DNA of 39,518 nucleotides from Chara braunii (Eukaryota > Streptophyta > Charophyceae > Charales > Characeae): NCBI GenBank assembly GCA_003427395.1, contig BFEA01000077.1, forward strand, positions 2,146,403 through 2,185,920. Reading direction: 5' to 3'. The translations under genes and the position numbers were made by a program. Positions 10,861 through 21,300 of this stretch are shown one piece after another. A model generated the notes under the pieces. That model saw only the letters and a list, made by a program, of their open reading frames with translations. It was not told the DNA's origin and did no database searches. Within the stretch, counting starts at the first letter, position 1; the number at the start of each line of letters is the position of its first letter.

Positions 10861-11912
10861 ATGTACTCATTCGCTGAAACTGTAAACCAAGCAAAAGAAA
10901 AAGGGGTCATCAGTAAATTGGCTGAAACCATTATCCTCCAGGGTTAACCTGATCATCAGGTTCAGACAATTAGTAATATCCAACGCTCAGCAAACGGACA
11001 ACTGACGAGCGGGAAAACACTTGGACGAGACCTGCATCACATGATTCAAAGGGTTGGAAGTGAAGGTGACCCTTTTGCCATCTCTAGGAAAGGAACGGTG
11101 TTGAATACGCGGTGTGCAATCAGAGCCTGACCAGCAAAGTAATCAGGGAGCCTTTTACGTTCGAGTCAACCAATCAGACTATAAAGAGATTATCGAAACT
11201 TGATGATAGCGACTTTTCACGCGAACGCGATTCGTTCACTACCGGTCAATGTGTGACTGTCTGGCTAGCAGCCTGGTGTTGGCTACCCACTAGTAAACTA
11301 CTCCAGACCAGTTGCTCTCTCGGCAGGACTGACTTCATGCCAGCATCCTATTTAATCAAACCATCCCATGAACAACAACTTTCTTCGTGCTCAGACTCAA
11401 AGCTACCAGAGTTTAGAGGCTCGGTATCCACCCGACACTTAGCCAGCATTCAGCTAGTATCAAATCGACACTCAATCGTCACGATTACTCGAGGTCTCCA
11501 TTCAAAAACCAATTGGCAATCAGAAATATTACGTGTCATCAGAGTTCAAACCGCAAGCAGATGAGTTCATGCCACTTCAATCATATACAGTCGTTTGGAC
11601 GAGGAAAATTATCAGAAAATTGGCAGTAAGGTTGTCGATCACATGAGTGCAGTTCAGTCTTTTCCGGTCAGTGGGTCAGTGTTGACCAGCCTTAATCAGA
11701 TAGGACTCAAGGAGGCGGCTCAATATCAGTATGTCAGTGCAGTTTGTTTCAGGCAAGGGGATTTGCCAATCTTCGTTGTCGGGGCAAATACCCTGACAAG
11801 GGTATTTGCCGGGGGTTTTCAACGTCCGACGTCGTCCGACTTCTGTGTTGAATTGAAGGACTTGATGAGACGACGTTTGCCAAAAGTATATTCAGACCTG
11901 ACCTATGACTAG
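10861..11912 (+). pseudogene. Unidentified frame-broken coding-like stretch
   Basis: Three phases read successively as protein-like sequence. From 10861 (MYSFAETVNQ) one frame runs to a stop at 11128-11130 with a single TAA at 10945-10947, and includes GKTLGRDLHHMIQRVG. A second frame is open from 11112 to 11564. A third runs from 11595 (TTG start, so probably internal) to 11912, with a hydrophobic patch LPIFVVGANTL. The near end-to-end order suggests one decayed gene with frameshifts rather than three genes. I recognise no family. The 3' part ends in a strong 12-bp hairpin. Confidence 0.3.
11783..11810. repeat. Perfect 12-bp hairpin
   Basis: GGCAAATACCCT (11783-11794) and AGGGTATTTGCC (11799-11810) pair perfectly over a GACA loop. 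This is the first strong member of hairpin cluster A. Confidence 0.9.
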
Positions 11913-11942
11913 CAGACAAAAAATTTTCGAACGTTAGTCCGA

Positions 11943-12073
11943 ATGCGTGTGGCGTCCAGGAGTAACGGATGTGTATGGTAATGCTTCGCTTTTGTCGAAG
12001 CCGCAGGAATATGCGGACACGGGAACGGTAAAGCTAAACCTATTCTACCTAAAATATGCGTGTGGCGTCCAGG
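11943..12073 (+). repeat. 18-bp direct repeat pair
   Basis: ATGCGTGTGGCGTCCAGG occurs at 11943-11960 and again at 12056-12073, a 113-bp period. Confidence 0.85.
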
Positions 12074-12176
12074 GCCTAAGGAGGCTAAAAAGAGGGGTGC
12101 GCCGGGTATAGGGCTAGCAGTCGCGCGATTCAGGGCCTAAGGAGGCTAAAAAGAGGGGTGCGCCGGGTATAGGGCT
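12070..12176 (+). repeat. 46-bp perfect tandem duplication
   Basis: Positions 12070-12115 and 12131-12176 are identical over 46 bases (both start CAGGGCCTAAGGAGG), spaced 61 bp start to start. The high identity implies a recent duplication. Confidence 0.9.
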
Positions 12177-12479
12177 GCGACGCCGGGAGGCATAGGAAAC
12201 AAAATTATTTACCGGGGGCCGTAGGGGTTGACACTGAGCCAGGGGGTTGCCAGGCTGATGCCGAGGTCACGCGGCCTACCAGCGGTGTAAGGCCTGCCGG
12301 CAAGGCCTATAGGGCCACAGGCGGGCGGGCAGGCAGGGCCTGCAGGGCCTGCAAGACCACAGGCAAACGGGCAGGGCCTGTGAGGCCATAGGCAGGCGGG
12401 GCCTGAAAAGCCCCGGCATGGGGGATAGCGACTGGGCCAACTCTTCATATAGTAGAGATGCTCTATCATTACCGTGATA

Positions 12480-12571
12480 GGAGCCAGCCCAGTAGGTTAC
12501 AACATCAGACTTCTGCCCAACAAGTACCATGATCAGATCTGAGAAGCTGCATACATCGCTGGGCTGGCTCC
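12480..12571. repeat. Perfect 13-bp inverted repeat, 66-nt spacer
   Basis: GGAGCCAGCCCAG (12480-12492) and CTGGGCTGGCTCC (12559-12571) are perfect complements. The spacer carries an AGATCT palindrome. Confidence 0.85.
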
Positions 12572-12771
12572 TTTTGGAGCTGGCCGCAGTTTTGTAGTCA
12601 GCGCGGTTGGATCTGACCGCCCGATCGTGAAGATCACGCGGCCCAGATCGGCCGTGCGAGATTGCATGGCCCTTGCGCAAGGATGACACGCATAAATCGA
12701 AAAATAAAATAAAATCAATCGTTATGTTTCGAATCTGTCGGTATTCGAACTTGAGTCTGCATAGTAAGAAC

Positions 12772-12813
12772 CGTGGCTTTCAGCCACGATGTGATTGTTG
12801 GCATAGAGCCAAC
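12772..12813. repeat. Two adjacent hairpins before a poly(A) tract
   Basis: CGTGGCT/AGCCACG (12772-12788, 3-nt loop) and GTTGGC/GCCAAC (12797-12813, 5-nt loop) lie 8 nt apart, 12 nt before A20 at 12826-12845. Confidence 0.85.
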
Positions 12814-12825
12814 GGGTATAGTTAG

Positions 12826-12845
12826 AAAAAAAAAAAAAAAAAAAA
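12826..12845 (+). repeat. Poly(A) tract, 20 nt
   Basis: A pure A20 run at the end of a hairpin pair; it could be the tail of a retroposed transcript on the plus strand. No target-site duplication was recognised. Confidence 0.8.
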
Positions 12846-12873
12846 GTAAAACTACGAATCAGAGTGCCATGTG

Positions 12874-12913
12874 GCGCACTGCGAAGTGCCAGGCACTTCT
12901 GTTCCTAGTGCGC
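12874..12913. repeat. Nested hairpin
   Basis: Outer arms GCGCACT (12874-12880) and AGTGCGC (12907-12913), inner arms GAAGTGCC (12883-12890) and GGCACTTC (12892-12899), all perfect. A weak ATGT/ACAT pair extends the outer stem. Confidence 0.85.
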
Positions 12914-12967
12914 TGACATCGCCCAAAAAAAACAGGCAACCGTTTCGGCCAGGAGGTAAGTAAATTG

Positions 12968-13029
12968 TTTTTTTTTTTTTTTTTCCTGTTAGATTTTNTT
13001 AGATTTATTTTAGTTTTTTTTTTTTTTTT
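12968..13029 (+). repeat. Two poly(T) tracts with a single N between
   Basis: T17 at 12968-12984 and T16 at 13014-13029 enclose an N at 12998. TTAGATTT occurs on both sides of the N, so the base may mark an unresolved join. Read on minus these are poly(A) tracts, which would suit the 3' end of a minus-strand retroelement. Confidence 0.7.
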
Positions 13030-13069
13030 GTTCGTGATTTTGCTAGGTACCCGGGGTGAGGTCACATTC

Positions 13070-13196
13070 GCAAAGAGGGATTGGATTGAATGCCTGAATG
13101 TGGCCGCGTTTGTGGACAAGTGCAGAAAATCGAGATTGAACTTCATTTCTGCATCTCACATGCGCACATTCAGGATCTCAACCCAATCCCGGTTGC
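13070..13196. repeat. Long imperfect inverted repeat (fold-back)
   Basis: 13070-13103 and 13163-13196 are imperfect complements, including perfect blocks GGGATTGG/CCAATCCC (13077-13084, 13183-13190) and CCTGAATGTG/CACATTCAGG (13093-13102, 13165-13174). An inner stem TGCAGAAA/TTTCTGCA (13131-13138, 13146-13153) lies between them. The transcript would fold into one long rod. Confidence 0.75.
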
Positions 13197-13211
13197 TAGT
13201 GGGACCATGCT

Positions 13212-13268
13212 CCCGTTCGTTTTGACGAACGCGTCATTGCTTGAAAAAAAAAAAAAAAAAAAAAAAAA
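13212..13268 (+). repeat. Shared 20-nt hairpin followed by poly(A)25
   Basis: CCCGTTCGTTTTGACGAACG at 13212-13231 recurs exactly at 21923-21942 in hairpin cluster B. A25 follows at 13244-13268. Confidence 0.85.
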
Positions 13269-13281
13269 GATCTAACGTAAG

Positions 13282-13295
13282 GCGCCAATTGGCGC
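13282..13295. repeat. Perfect 14-bp palindrome
   Basis: GCGCCAATTGGCGC reads the same on both strands. Confidence 0.9.
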
Positions 13296-13313
13296 GATCG
13301 GACAGATGGGGAC

Positions 13314-13335
13314 TCACAATCCCCATGGATTGTGA
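13314..13335. repeat. Perfect 9-bp hairpin
   Basis: TCACAATCC (13314-13322) pairs with GGATTGTGA (13327-13335) over a CCAT loop. Confidence 0.9.
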
Positions 13336-13772
13336 CAGGCGCAAGGCCGGGGACCTCACAATTCAACCCGAAGTTATCCCGGCAGCGTCAGACGATTTAG
13401 CTTCTGACTCTTCTCAGTTCGAAATCCCACACTCTAACAACTCAACCCACCAATGATCCTAAAAAAAGAAAAAGCCTATCAACTCTTTTTACTCAACCAT
13501 GCCTCCTAACTGTTCCTACCCTATTCCTAACTACCACTATCTAATCCTGAGGGGTACCAGGCTTAATGCAGCCTGACCTTGGCCTAAAAACAACCGAGAG
13601 GAAACAATAGGAGTTCCTACCCCTAACGATCCTGGACGCTCTCTCTCCTCCACCAATGCGGTCTACTGTGACCACCGACTGGAACCGAGTGTCCCTGGTT
13701 CATCCTACCCTCCAACCAACCCTTATCCTAAAACTAATTGCTTCCTTCCCAACCTATCCCTCTTTCCATCCA

Positions 13773-16700
13773 TTACGAGCTTAACCATGGGGACAAAACC
13801 AGCTTTCCTTCCAGTGTTATGGCCGCCAATCTGCATCCTCTGGCCCATGTGAACAAAAACCATTCCCGACCTCTCTGGGAGCTTCCCTTGTCTGCTTTCC
13901 AGACCCAGTCCGCCAAGATCATCAATCGGATAGTTGCTTTCACCTTTGCCTTGATCCTGTCATCGGCTGTCCACTCCCCCCTGAAGACCACATTATTTCG
14001 ATCTTCCTAAATAATCCACATCACTGCCGAACGACATGCTTGGGCCACATATCCCCACCCCTTATGCCTGTGGAACAGGGGGGTAAGTTGGCTTGTGAGA
14101 ACCCATTCCCGATCCCAAGCCAATAATGGACCAATTCCTTGCCAGTGGGTCTTCCACCACTTCCATATCCGCAGGGAGGCCGGACATTCCCATACAAGAT
14201 GTAGCAAAGACTCCTCTTGTTTATGGCCACAGCGGGCGCAGGTGGCTGCAATATCCATGCCTTTCTCTGTTAACCATTTCGCTGTTGGAATTGCAGAGTG
14301 CGAGAGTAGCCAAAGGAGGCCAGCCAACTTCAGACTTGGCAGCTGCAGCAGTTGTGCCCATACCATCTTGGCCGATGCCGAGGATATCATGTTGGGGAGG
14401 TCCATCCTCTCACAGACCTCTGGGATATGAGTATCCGGAGGCCTGAGCCTCCTGCAGCCGACCTTGGCATTGTACTGTGAGAGAAACACCCTGTGGCCGG
14501 GTTGGCTCTCCCAAGTGCATGTTGCTGGATCCAAACGGAGATCCCCTATTGCTGCTCCTCCTTGGATAAGAGCAAACCCTTTTCGCCTATTTATGCCTGA
14601 GGACAGCATGACCCTTACCGCTGTCAACTTTTGATCCTCCCTGATCGAGGTTTCTGAGAGGCGGATTAATTTATGTTCTCCCCCCAAGTTTTGTTCCGCC
14701 ACCCATCTTGAAACACACCACTCCCCCTCCCCCTTATCCTCTTCAATTCTCATAATGGTTTCCTGCTGGTGGGGGGGTTCCTGAGTTTTGTACCAGTTCC
14801 CCACCTCCCATTTTGGACAATCTTTCAGCTTCTCCTTCCATTCCCCCGGAATGGCATTCACCAACGCCGCTAGCCTTTCTGCTACGACCTGCAGTCTCCG
14901 CAATGTCAACCTGAGGGTCTCTTCCGTCTTCCATTCCCGGATGTCCTCCGACCAGATATCTGAAATTCTTGAGATACCTTTTTGGATCCACTTGTGTCCA
15001 AAATTTCCTGGGCGAGAAGATGCTGAAAAAAAAAACATTGGCTGTCTTCGTTCAGGATCCTTTGATTGTCGAACAAAGGCTGGCAGGTGATTTCTTCCCT
15101 TGAATTAGGATTCACATGGAACGCAGGTCTGAGTTTTTTCCAGGCAATCCACCAAGCCAGGCCCAAAGCTGATTTTGGGCGACGGTTCAGGTATGCCGGA
15201 TTTTGCAAACAGACCCACACATCTGAGATCCGTTTCAACTTAAATTCGTGTTGAAGGATGTACTGCATGATCTCCAGCCAATTTCTATCCTCAGTCTGCA
15301 CCCCTGCCTTCATCATCCATTTGCCCAACAGGGCCACATTCTGGCATGCTGGGTCCACAATCCCTAGACCCCCTTCCGATCTTGATTGTGTAACTTTCTC
15401 CCATAACACTTTAGAGACTACGCCCTTCTGGTCTTCTGCCTCTGGTTTCCATAAATATCGGGTAGCCAATGTTCTGATTCTCTGCAGGGTGGCCCTTGAA
15501 ATAAGGACTACTGCTGCAATGTGCCAGATAAGAGAGGAAGTGTTTGGTGAACCAAAAATGATTTTGCCTAAACAAATAAAAAGGATATGCAAAAATAAAC
15601 TAGTTTGGACTGAATTAACACAAATATGGCGAAGTGACAATAATCGAAGAATTGATGACTGTGGCCCTCCCCAACAATGAAATCCCTGTGGCTGCTTTGC
15701 ATCTGTTTACCCGTGACTCTATCTTGGCTGCTAGAATAGCGTCCTGTGCAGGTTTGCTGGTGCCGAGTGACACCTGTAGTCCAAGATATCGTTCGGATTC
15801 TTCAGTGCCCACCCTTTTCATTGACCAGTCGTTCTCCAGTTCGTAGTTCTAAGGTAAGAAGTAGACCGATTTATCCCAGTTCACCTGTGCTTCCGACATT
15901 GTCGAGTACTGATCCAGGATTTGTTTTGCGGCATCCATAGACTCAGAGGTAGCTTCGGTGATTAACAAAATATCATCCGCAATGGCTCCAGTAGTTACCA
16001 CCTTGTCCATTCTCAGCTGAAGACCCCGTATTCTCGGAGATGCCCTGATTGCGTTGAGAGTTACCTCCATCTGCACCACAAAGAGGAGGGGTGCTAACAG
16101 ACACCCTTGTCGCAAGGAACGTGACAAATGAAAGTTATTCGATCTACTGCCGTTAATCAGGACTGTCGCGGTGGAGGATTGGTACATCACTGCCACCCAT
16201 TTCCTGAAGCACTCACCAAAATTCATGTGCTCTAGGGTGGCCAAAACAAATGACCAATTAACCCGGTCATATGTTTTTTCCAAATCTAACATCGCCACCA
16301 CCACCTGTCTGTCCTCCCTGCTAATTATTTCCAACGCTCCCATGGCAACCAGAATGTTCTCTGCAATCGATCTCCCTTTGACGAAGGCCCCCTGGTCCGC
16401 TTTCACCATCTCAGGAAGATGATTAGCTAATCTCCTTGCCAGAGCTTTCGCCAAAATCTTATATGAAACATTAAGTAAAGAGATTGGACGCCAATTTCTT
16501 ACATTTTGCTTGCCCCCTTTCTTATAGAGCAGAGTGATAACGCCTCTGCACATGTCCTCCGTTAGCGCCTCGCCTTCCAGCACCCTATTGTACAAGCGCA
16601 GCTGAATCAGGCCCACGGTTTCCCATGTGGCTGCATAGAACTCCACTGGTAATCCATCGTCCCCTGACGCCTTCCCTCTTGCCATGCTTGTCGTTGCTGC

Positions 16701-18128
16701 CTTTAACTCCTCTAGTGTCAGTGGTCGATCCAATGATATCCTTTCGTGTTGGGCCAGCCTCTTATCCGTGAACTGCCATAGGTCCTCCTCTGACTGCAAC
16801 TCCTCTAACGTCTGATTCGCTGGCCGCCTGGACGTCAGGATGTCACTGTAGTACGTAGCTGCGTAAACTGCCATTGACTCAGTGTCTTCTGCCAGATCGG
16901 CTTGAGAGTTAAATGGATGCAACAGGGCCCGGATTACTCCGTTTTGACGTGCTGGACACAGTCTCCGAAAAGTCTCTTTCGACATTCGGTCCATCTGGGT
17001 CATCCCTCTCTCCCTAGCTCTTTTCGCCCACTCCTCCTGTTGCTCAACCTGCAATATCTCCCATTTGTTCATCCACACATCTCTCCTTCTTTCCCAGTAT
17101 AGGTCCGTTATAGGATCCCGACCTATATTGTCCTCTGCTTCCTTCACCATTTCTCTACACTCATCCTCCTCCTGGTTTCTTTCTCTCGTCAGAATACGGG
17201 AGAATACATCCAACGCTCTTGTCACCATTCTGAACCCCACCTGCGCCCACTCCTCTTCCTTTTCAAACCAGCCTTTGGTCTGTTCCCAGTCTATCCAGTA
17301 TTTTGCACACCACTCTAGTACCCCAGGGTTCTTCAGATGCTCTGAATTCAATCTGAAGAAACCTGTTTTCCTCTTGGATTCGGCATTCAATCTCAAGTCC
17401 ATTACCACTGGCCAGTGGTCCGATAATGGGTCTGGCACCACCTCTGTTTGAATTGCCGCTTCCCAAGCTTCGCCTTTTGCCAGAATCAGATCCAAGCGTC
17501 TTTGTGGTGGCGGGGGCACATTCAGATCATCTGATCTTTGCACAGAATGCCACGTATATCCTGGGCAGTCTAGGTTCATTCGCCGGAAGGTGTCTGTAAG
17601 CTCATACGCCTCTATAAAGCACGAGAGCTGCCTCGCATCAGCCTTAACCGGTTCGACCGCAGGTGAGTCCACGCCTGGTTGCAGGACTGTATTAAAGTCC
17701 CCTGCTAAAACCAGGTTATCCCCTGTTGGAATGATGTTCCGGAGGTCTGAAAAGAAGGACCTTCGTTCTCCCGGCACAGACGGTGCATAAATAGACATAA
17801 AAGTTCAAACTTGGTCTGCCATTCTTACCTTCACCCATACCCACTGGCCCCAGATGTCTGACTCTGTTTCCAACACCTCGACTTCTAGGGCCCTGTGTAC
17901 GAGGATGGCAGTCCCGCCCTTTGTACCATCCGCCGGGGCCCACCACTGTGGGCCTTTCCACCACTTCGAAATTTTCTCAATCTTAGGCTCGTCCAACTTT
18001 GACTCCTGTAGCAGAACCACTTGAACTCTATGCCTGTGAATCCATGATTTAAGGCGTGCTTTCTTCCTTCTTGTAGATGTATCTCCCAACCCCCGCACGT
18101 TCCAAGTAGCGACCCGCAGCTTATCCAT
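13773..18128 (-). pseudogene. LINE ORF2: endonuclease, reverse transcriptase, zf-RVT
   Basis: The N-terminal AP-like endonuclease (18128 to about 17330) shows ATWNVRGLGD, LLQESK, GGTAILV, AGDFNTVL and SDHWPVV, covering the usual Asn, Glu, Asp and His residues that nick target DNA. The RT domain (about 16750-15900) has RNWRPISLLN, DQGAFVKGRSI and the catalytic pair in IADDILLI. A zf-RVT module near 14200 has CARCG followed by HLVWEC. Breaks are an in-frame TGA at 17805, TAG at 15849, a frameshift near 15640, another at a T-run at about 15025-15034 (minus sense) and TAG at 14007, where WIIW would be typical. Coding ends with TAA at 13773. The family is clear; the copy is dead. Confidence 0.9.
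18121..18128 (-). promoter_or_regulatory. ORF1 stop / ORF2 start overlap
   Basis: The minus strand reads ATGGATAA: the ORF2 ATG (18128-18126) lies 8 nt upstream of the end of the ORF1 TAA (18123-18121). Such overlaps permit termination-reinitiation of ORF2 on a bicistronic LINE RNA. The overlap is visible; the mechanism is inference. Confidence 0.7.
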
Positions 18129-19539
18129 TAGAAGTCTTCAAAGCGGAATTTTGTTGGATCCGCTGTTCTTCCATGGAGTTCCTGCTTCCTTTTCTTCTTC
18201 TCCCTACTGCAGTTCCTGCTGCATTCCCTTCCCCGTTCATGTTTGCATCCCAGGGGGATAGAAAAAGGTTCCTGAAAGCTGGTGCCCAGGGTTGTTTATC
18301 AGAGGGCAGAGAGGCGCAGAAGTCAGCTACCAATTTCACATTTACGTCCTCAGTGATCTGAATCTTCGGCGCCTCAGCGGACACTTCTGAATCAAACCAC
18401 TGGGCGGGAACCCACTGTAGCCCCTGGGCTTCCAACGAGGCAACAATTTCCTGCGTAATTTTTGTGTCAACCACTGCCAGGTGGAACTGAAGCTGGGGAC
18501 CGTCCGCGATGTTTACTGTCTTTCTGCCTATCCGGACTCCTGGCACTAACCTGAAACGGAAACGGCCAGCACAGAACTTGGCTGTAGCTGCACATATCCC
18601 CGCTTTGGTATTAGGAACCCCAGCCACCTTGACCGACGGGAGCGAGAAGGCATCACCCCTGGATTTCCCCACCATAATTTTAACTCCTTGGGGTGCTAGG
18701 GAGGAACAGATCAGTACTAAAAAATGAACCGTACTATGTTTTGTCTGTCCAGTGCAAACTGTAGCAGGTTGTTTACCTGTCTGACTGTTTGCCCTAACAA
18801 GGGCAGTATGGCCACCCTGTCTGTCGGACCCTTGTCCTTGTGGTGAGGCAATGTCAATTGACTCTACCTCCCCTTCCTCTTCCTCTCTTGTCGGTTCACT
18901 AGTGCCTTCTTCTCCTAATCGTCTCAGTTTCACCGGGGCCAAGTGCGTTTGCCGATTTCCCGGATCACGCATTATGTGGTCCCTAGGGAGTTCCAAAGCA
19001 TTGTCGCTCACCTGCAGTCCCGTAGGGGTTGGAAGCTGTACCTGCATCGCCTGTGTTGTCTGTATGTGATTCAAGTTGATCGCTCCCCCTGTTCCTGTGT
19101 GACTTAACGGATCCTCTATCCCATATTCCGAATGAATATGAACAATCACGAATGAACTATGAGAGTGTCCCTGGTCCCTGATCCCCAGAACTTCCGTACC
19201 CTGCTCGGGTGCCGCCAAACTGTGTGAGTTTTGAGTACCTACCCTCCCTGGGTCTTGTGTCCCAGGTTGAGCAAAGCGGAGGGATAAACCCTAATCGGAT
19301 TGCTGTGTACTCCGTAGAGGCTCAGGCCATGGTAACAGACGCATCTGTCCCGAGGGGCCTGTAGAAGGCACCCAAGGGTCCCAACTAGCGTTCTCCCTCT
19401 GCTGCTGCTGGAGAGCCGGGTTGGGTTGCCACGTACCACGTGGGGGGAGTTGAGCTGCAGCTTCTTGTGAAGCTTGCGGGAGGTTTGTCCCGAAGGAAGA
19501 CTCTCGAAGAATTCCCTGTTGAGCACTTTGAGCAGCGAA

Positions 19540-19813
19540 GGGGGGGGGGGGTAAGAACGAGAAGGAGGCTGGAATGGAATTCCCTGCCTGACCAAATACA
19601 AGTGGACGAGCCACTTGCATTGATGGGGGTGTAGAGAGTGACGGGGAGGGGATTATGGTCGTACTATTATTCAACGCTTGTCCTCCTATAGCCATCCCCG
19701 GATGGGGGGGCATTCCCCCCATGTAAAGAGAGGGAGATCTCCAGTCCTGAGGGAAGGGGTGGGATGGCCTGTTGCCCGGCAGGGGGGGGGGGGGGGGCTG
19801 CCAATGCAGCACC

Positions 19814-19843
<30 letters not shown>
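19540..19843 (+). repeat. Long G homopolymers: G12, G16, G29
   Basis: Runs at 19540-19551, 19782-19797 and 19815-19843 (C-runs on the coding minus strand, encoding proline). They coincide with a change of ORF1 frame and are sites where length errors or slippage are likely. They could also form G-quadruplexes on the plus strand. Confidence 0.85.
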
Positions 19844-19844
<1 letters not shown>

Positions 19845-21300
19845 TTGAGAATAAACTACGAGGGCCTCCGTTGCATGTGGTTGAGTTATAGGAGGCTGAG
19901 GACCTCTGTTTTGACTTCCCCGCCCTCTGGGCTCTTCTACATACGGCTGCCCTCCTGTTGCCCCGAAGCCTCCTCTTCTGCCCTGATATCCTTCAGTAGC
20001 ATGCACATTTCCGTTGACTAACCTTCCTTCACCGCCCCTACCTCTGTCGTACAAGTTTCCCCCGTTCCTTCCACCTCCCGCCTGGGTCTCTGACCCTCCT
20101 CCTCTACCGTCACCGTTGTTCCCCACCACCCCATTTCGGCCACTCTCTTCCCTTCCCCTATTACTCCCTTCTTCCCCACTTCTACCTCTTCCCTCGCCAG
20201 AGGTTCCTCCTCTACCCCTTTCCTCCCCCCCTGTTGCTCCGCCTCTGTTAGTTCTTCCATTCCCGGGTAGCCCCCTACCATTGCCTCTAGGACCTCCTCT
20301 CCCCATGCCTCCTCCTCTCTGCCTCTGTCTCTTCTCCCTCGACCTCTTCCTCCTCTCCCTTCCAGCATTGGTTCGTTAAATCTTGGACACTCAGGATTGA
20401 ATTCATCATGATACCACCACAAACATTTGTTGCAGAATGGTGTATCTTGATTTGCAAACTGTACTTCCAAAAACCCTCCACCTGGCTTTCTCACCACCAC
20501 CCACTCCATGAATCTGTCTTTTACCTCAGGGGCGCAATCAATTCGAACATTCCCTAGCCTAGGTTCTTCTGCTCTCTTCTCAGGGGGGTGCATAATCAAC
20601 ACTTTCCCCATAAATTTCTCAATTGCAAATTTGAGGGGGAAGAGAGCCTCGAGGGGAACCCTAAGCGCAATGATCCTGAATTTCCTTGCCATTTCATTGT
20701 CACGCATGGTTTCCAATTCCTGTTTGGTCATCCATGGCTTGAACTTGACTTTGACCGACCCAGAACGTGTCGGAATTCTATCCTCGCCTTTCATAACCAT
20801 CCATTCGGCGATTCTCTCCGACCTGGCAACGTATGACGTGACATTAGGACCTTCGCCATGAGTTCTCCCTCGTTTCTGGGAGGGATTAACTGTCGCGTCA
20901 AGATACCAAGCATCTTCGTATACACGGATCAGCTGCTCCCTTTGAGCTACACTTAGTGACATCGCTGGTTCGTCAAAGAGGACAATTACAGTTCTAGCTT
21001 TAAGCCAGTTTACCGTGGCTGTATCAATATCATCATTAAGAGTCAATATCCCGACTCCATCCACAATTTCGGTCATACCAAAGTCAATATTTGTTTCAGG
21101 GAAAATCCCATCATCAAAACAGAGGTCAAGGAGAGACTTAATCCTAGCCGCTTCATCGTTTCCCACCAGTGAATTCGAATTCGAGCCTCCACCACCCTGG
21201 CCTCCCTGAGGGGGGGGTAGGGGAAGAGGTGAATTCATCATGCCCAATTCCAATCACATTAACTTCCACAGAGACAGGAGAGCCAACAATTCCGGACGTT

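Larger units (their letters stand above)
11783..13335. other. Hairpin cluster A
   Basis: At least ten perfect or near-perfect inverted repeats lie in 1.55 kb: 11783-11810 (12 bp), 11983-12001 (6 bp), 12463-12480 (6 bp), 12480-12571 (13-bp arms, 66-nt centre), 12603-12620 (5 bp), 12671-12682 (palindrome), 12772-12788 (7 bp), 12797-12813 (6 bp), 12874-12913 (nested 7 and 8 bp), 13212-13231 (8-bp arms), 13282-13295 (palindrome) and 13314-13335 (9 bp). They are separated by A/T homopolymers at 12826-12845, 12968-12984, 13014-13029 and 13244-13268. No protein is supported here. Function unknown. Confidence 0.7.
18121..21253 (-). pseudogene. LINE ORF1: nucleic-acid-binding protein with zinc knuckle and RGG region
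   Basis: The start ATG is at 21253. The N-terminal ~250 residues resemble the DUF4283-type domain of plant LINE ORF1 proteins, which bind element RNA. A CCHC-like knuckle (CNKC, then H and C; spacing CX2CX4HX6C) lies near 20420. After a frameshift at about 20300 an RGG/glycine-rich region follows in a second frame. A second frame change falls in the C-runs at 19782-19843, leading into a proline- and glutamine-rich part. One in-frame TAG (19291) precedes the C-terminal ~365 residues, which end at 18121. The last part overlaps the ORF2 start by 8 nt. Whether the frameshifts are biological or homopolymer sequencing errors cannot be told here. Confidence 0.75.
13450..21300 (-). mobile_element. 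L1-type plant LINE, near full length, decayed
   Basis: Read on the minus strand the element has a short 5' non-coding part (above 21253), ORF1 (21253-18121), ORF2 (18128-13773) and a 3' non-coding part. Both termini are estimates: I found no clear target-site duplication, and poly(T) tracts at 13014-13029 and 12968-12984 are possible tails if the 3' UTR is longer than assumed. Endonuclease, RT and zf-RVT place it in the plant L1 clade. Frameshifts and in-frame stops show it cannot retrotranspose unaided. Hairpin-rich DNA lies on both sides, so it may have inserted into one such locus. Confidence 0.8.

Noticed and set aside
11595-11912. Independent gene of 105 codons
   Set aside because: It opens with TTG right after another broken frame, so it is treated as part of the degenerate stretch at 10861-11912.
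12968-13029. Poly(T) tracts as the certain 3' tail of the LINE
   Set aside because: The 740 bp between them and the ORF2 stop include cluster A hairpins and a plus-strand poly(A), and no target duplication was found, so the LINE end is left open.
11783-13335. CRISPR array
   Set aside because: The hairpins differ in sequence and spacing, there is no constant direct repeat and the context is eukaryotic.
20014-20379. Plus-strand proline-rich ORF of 121 codons
   Set aside because: It is the antisense shadow of the glycine/arginine-rich part of LINE ORF1.
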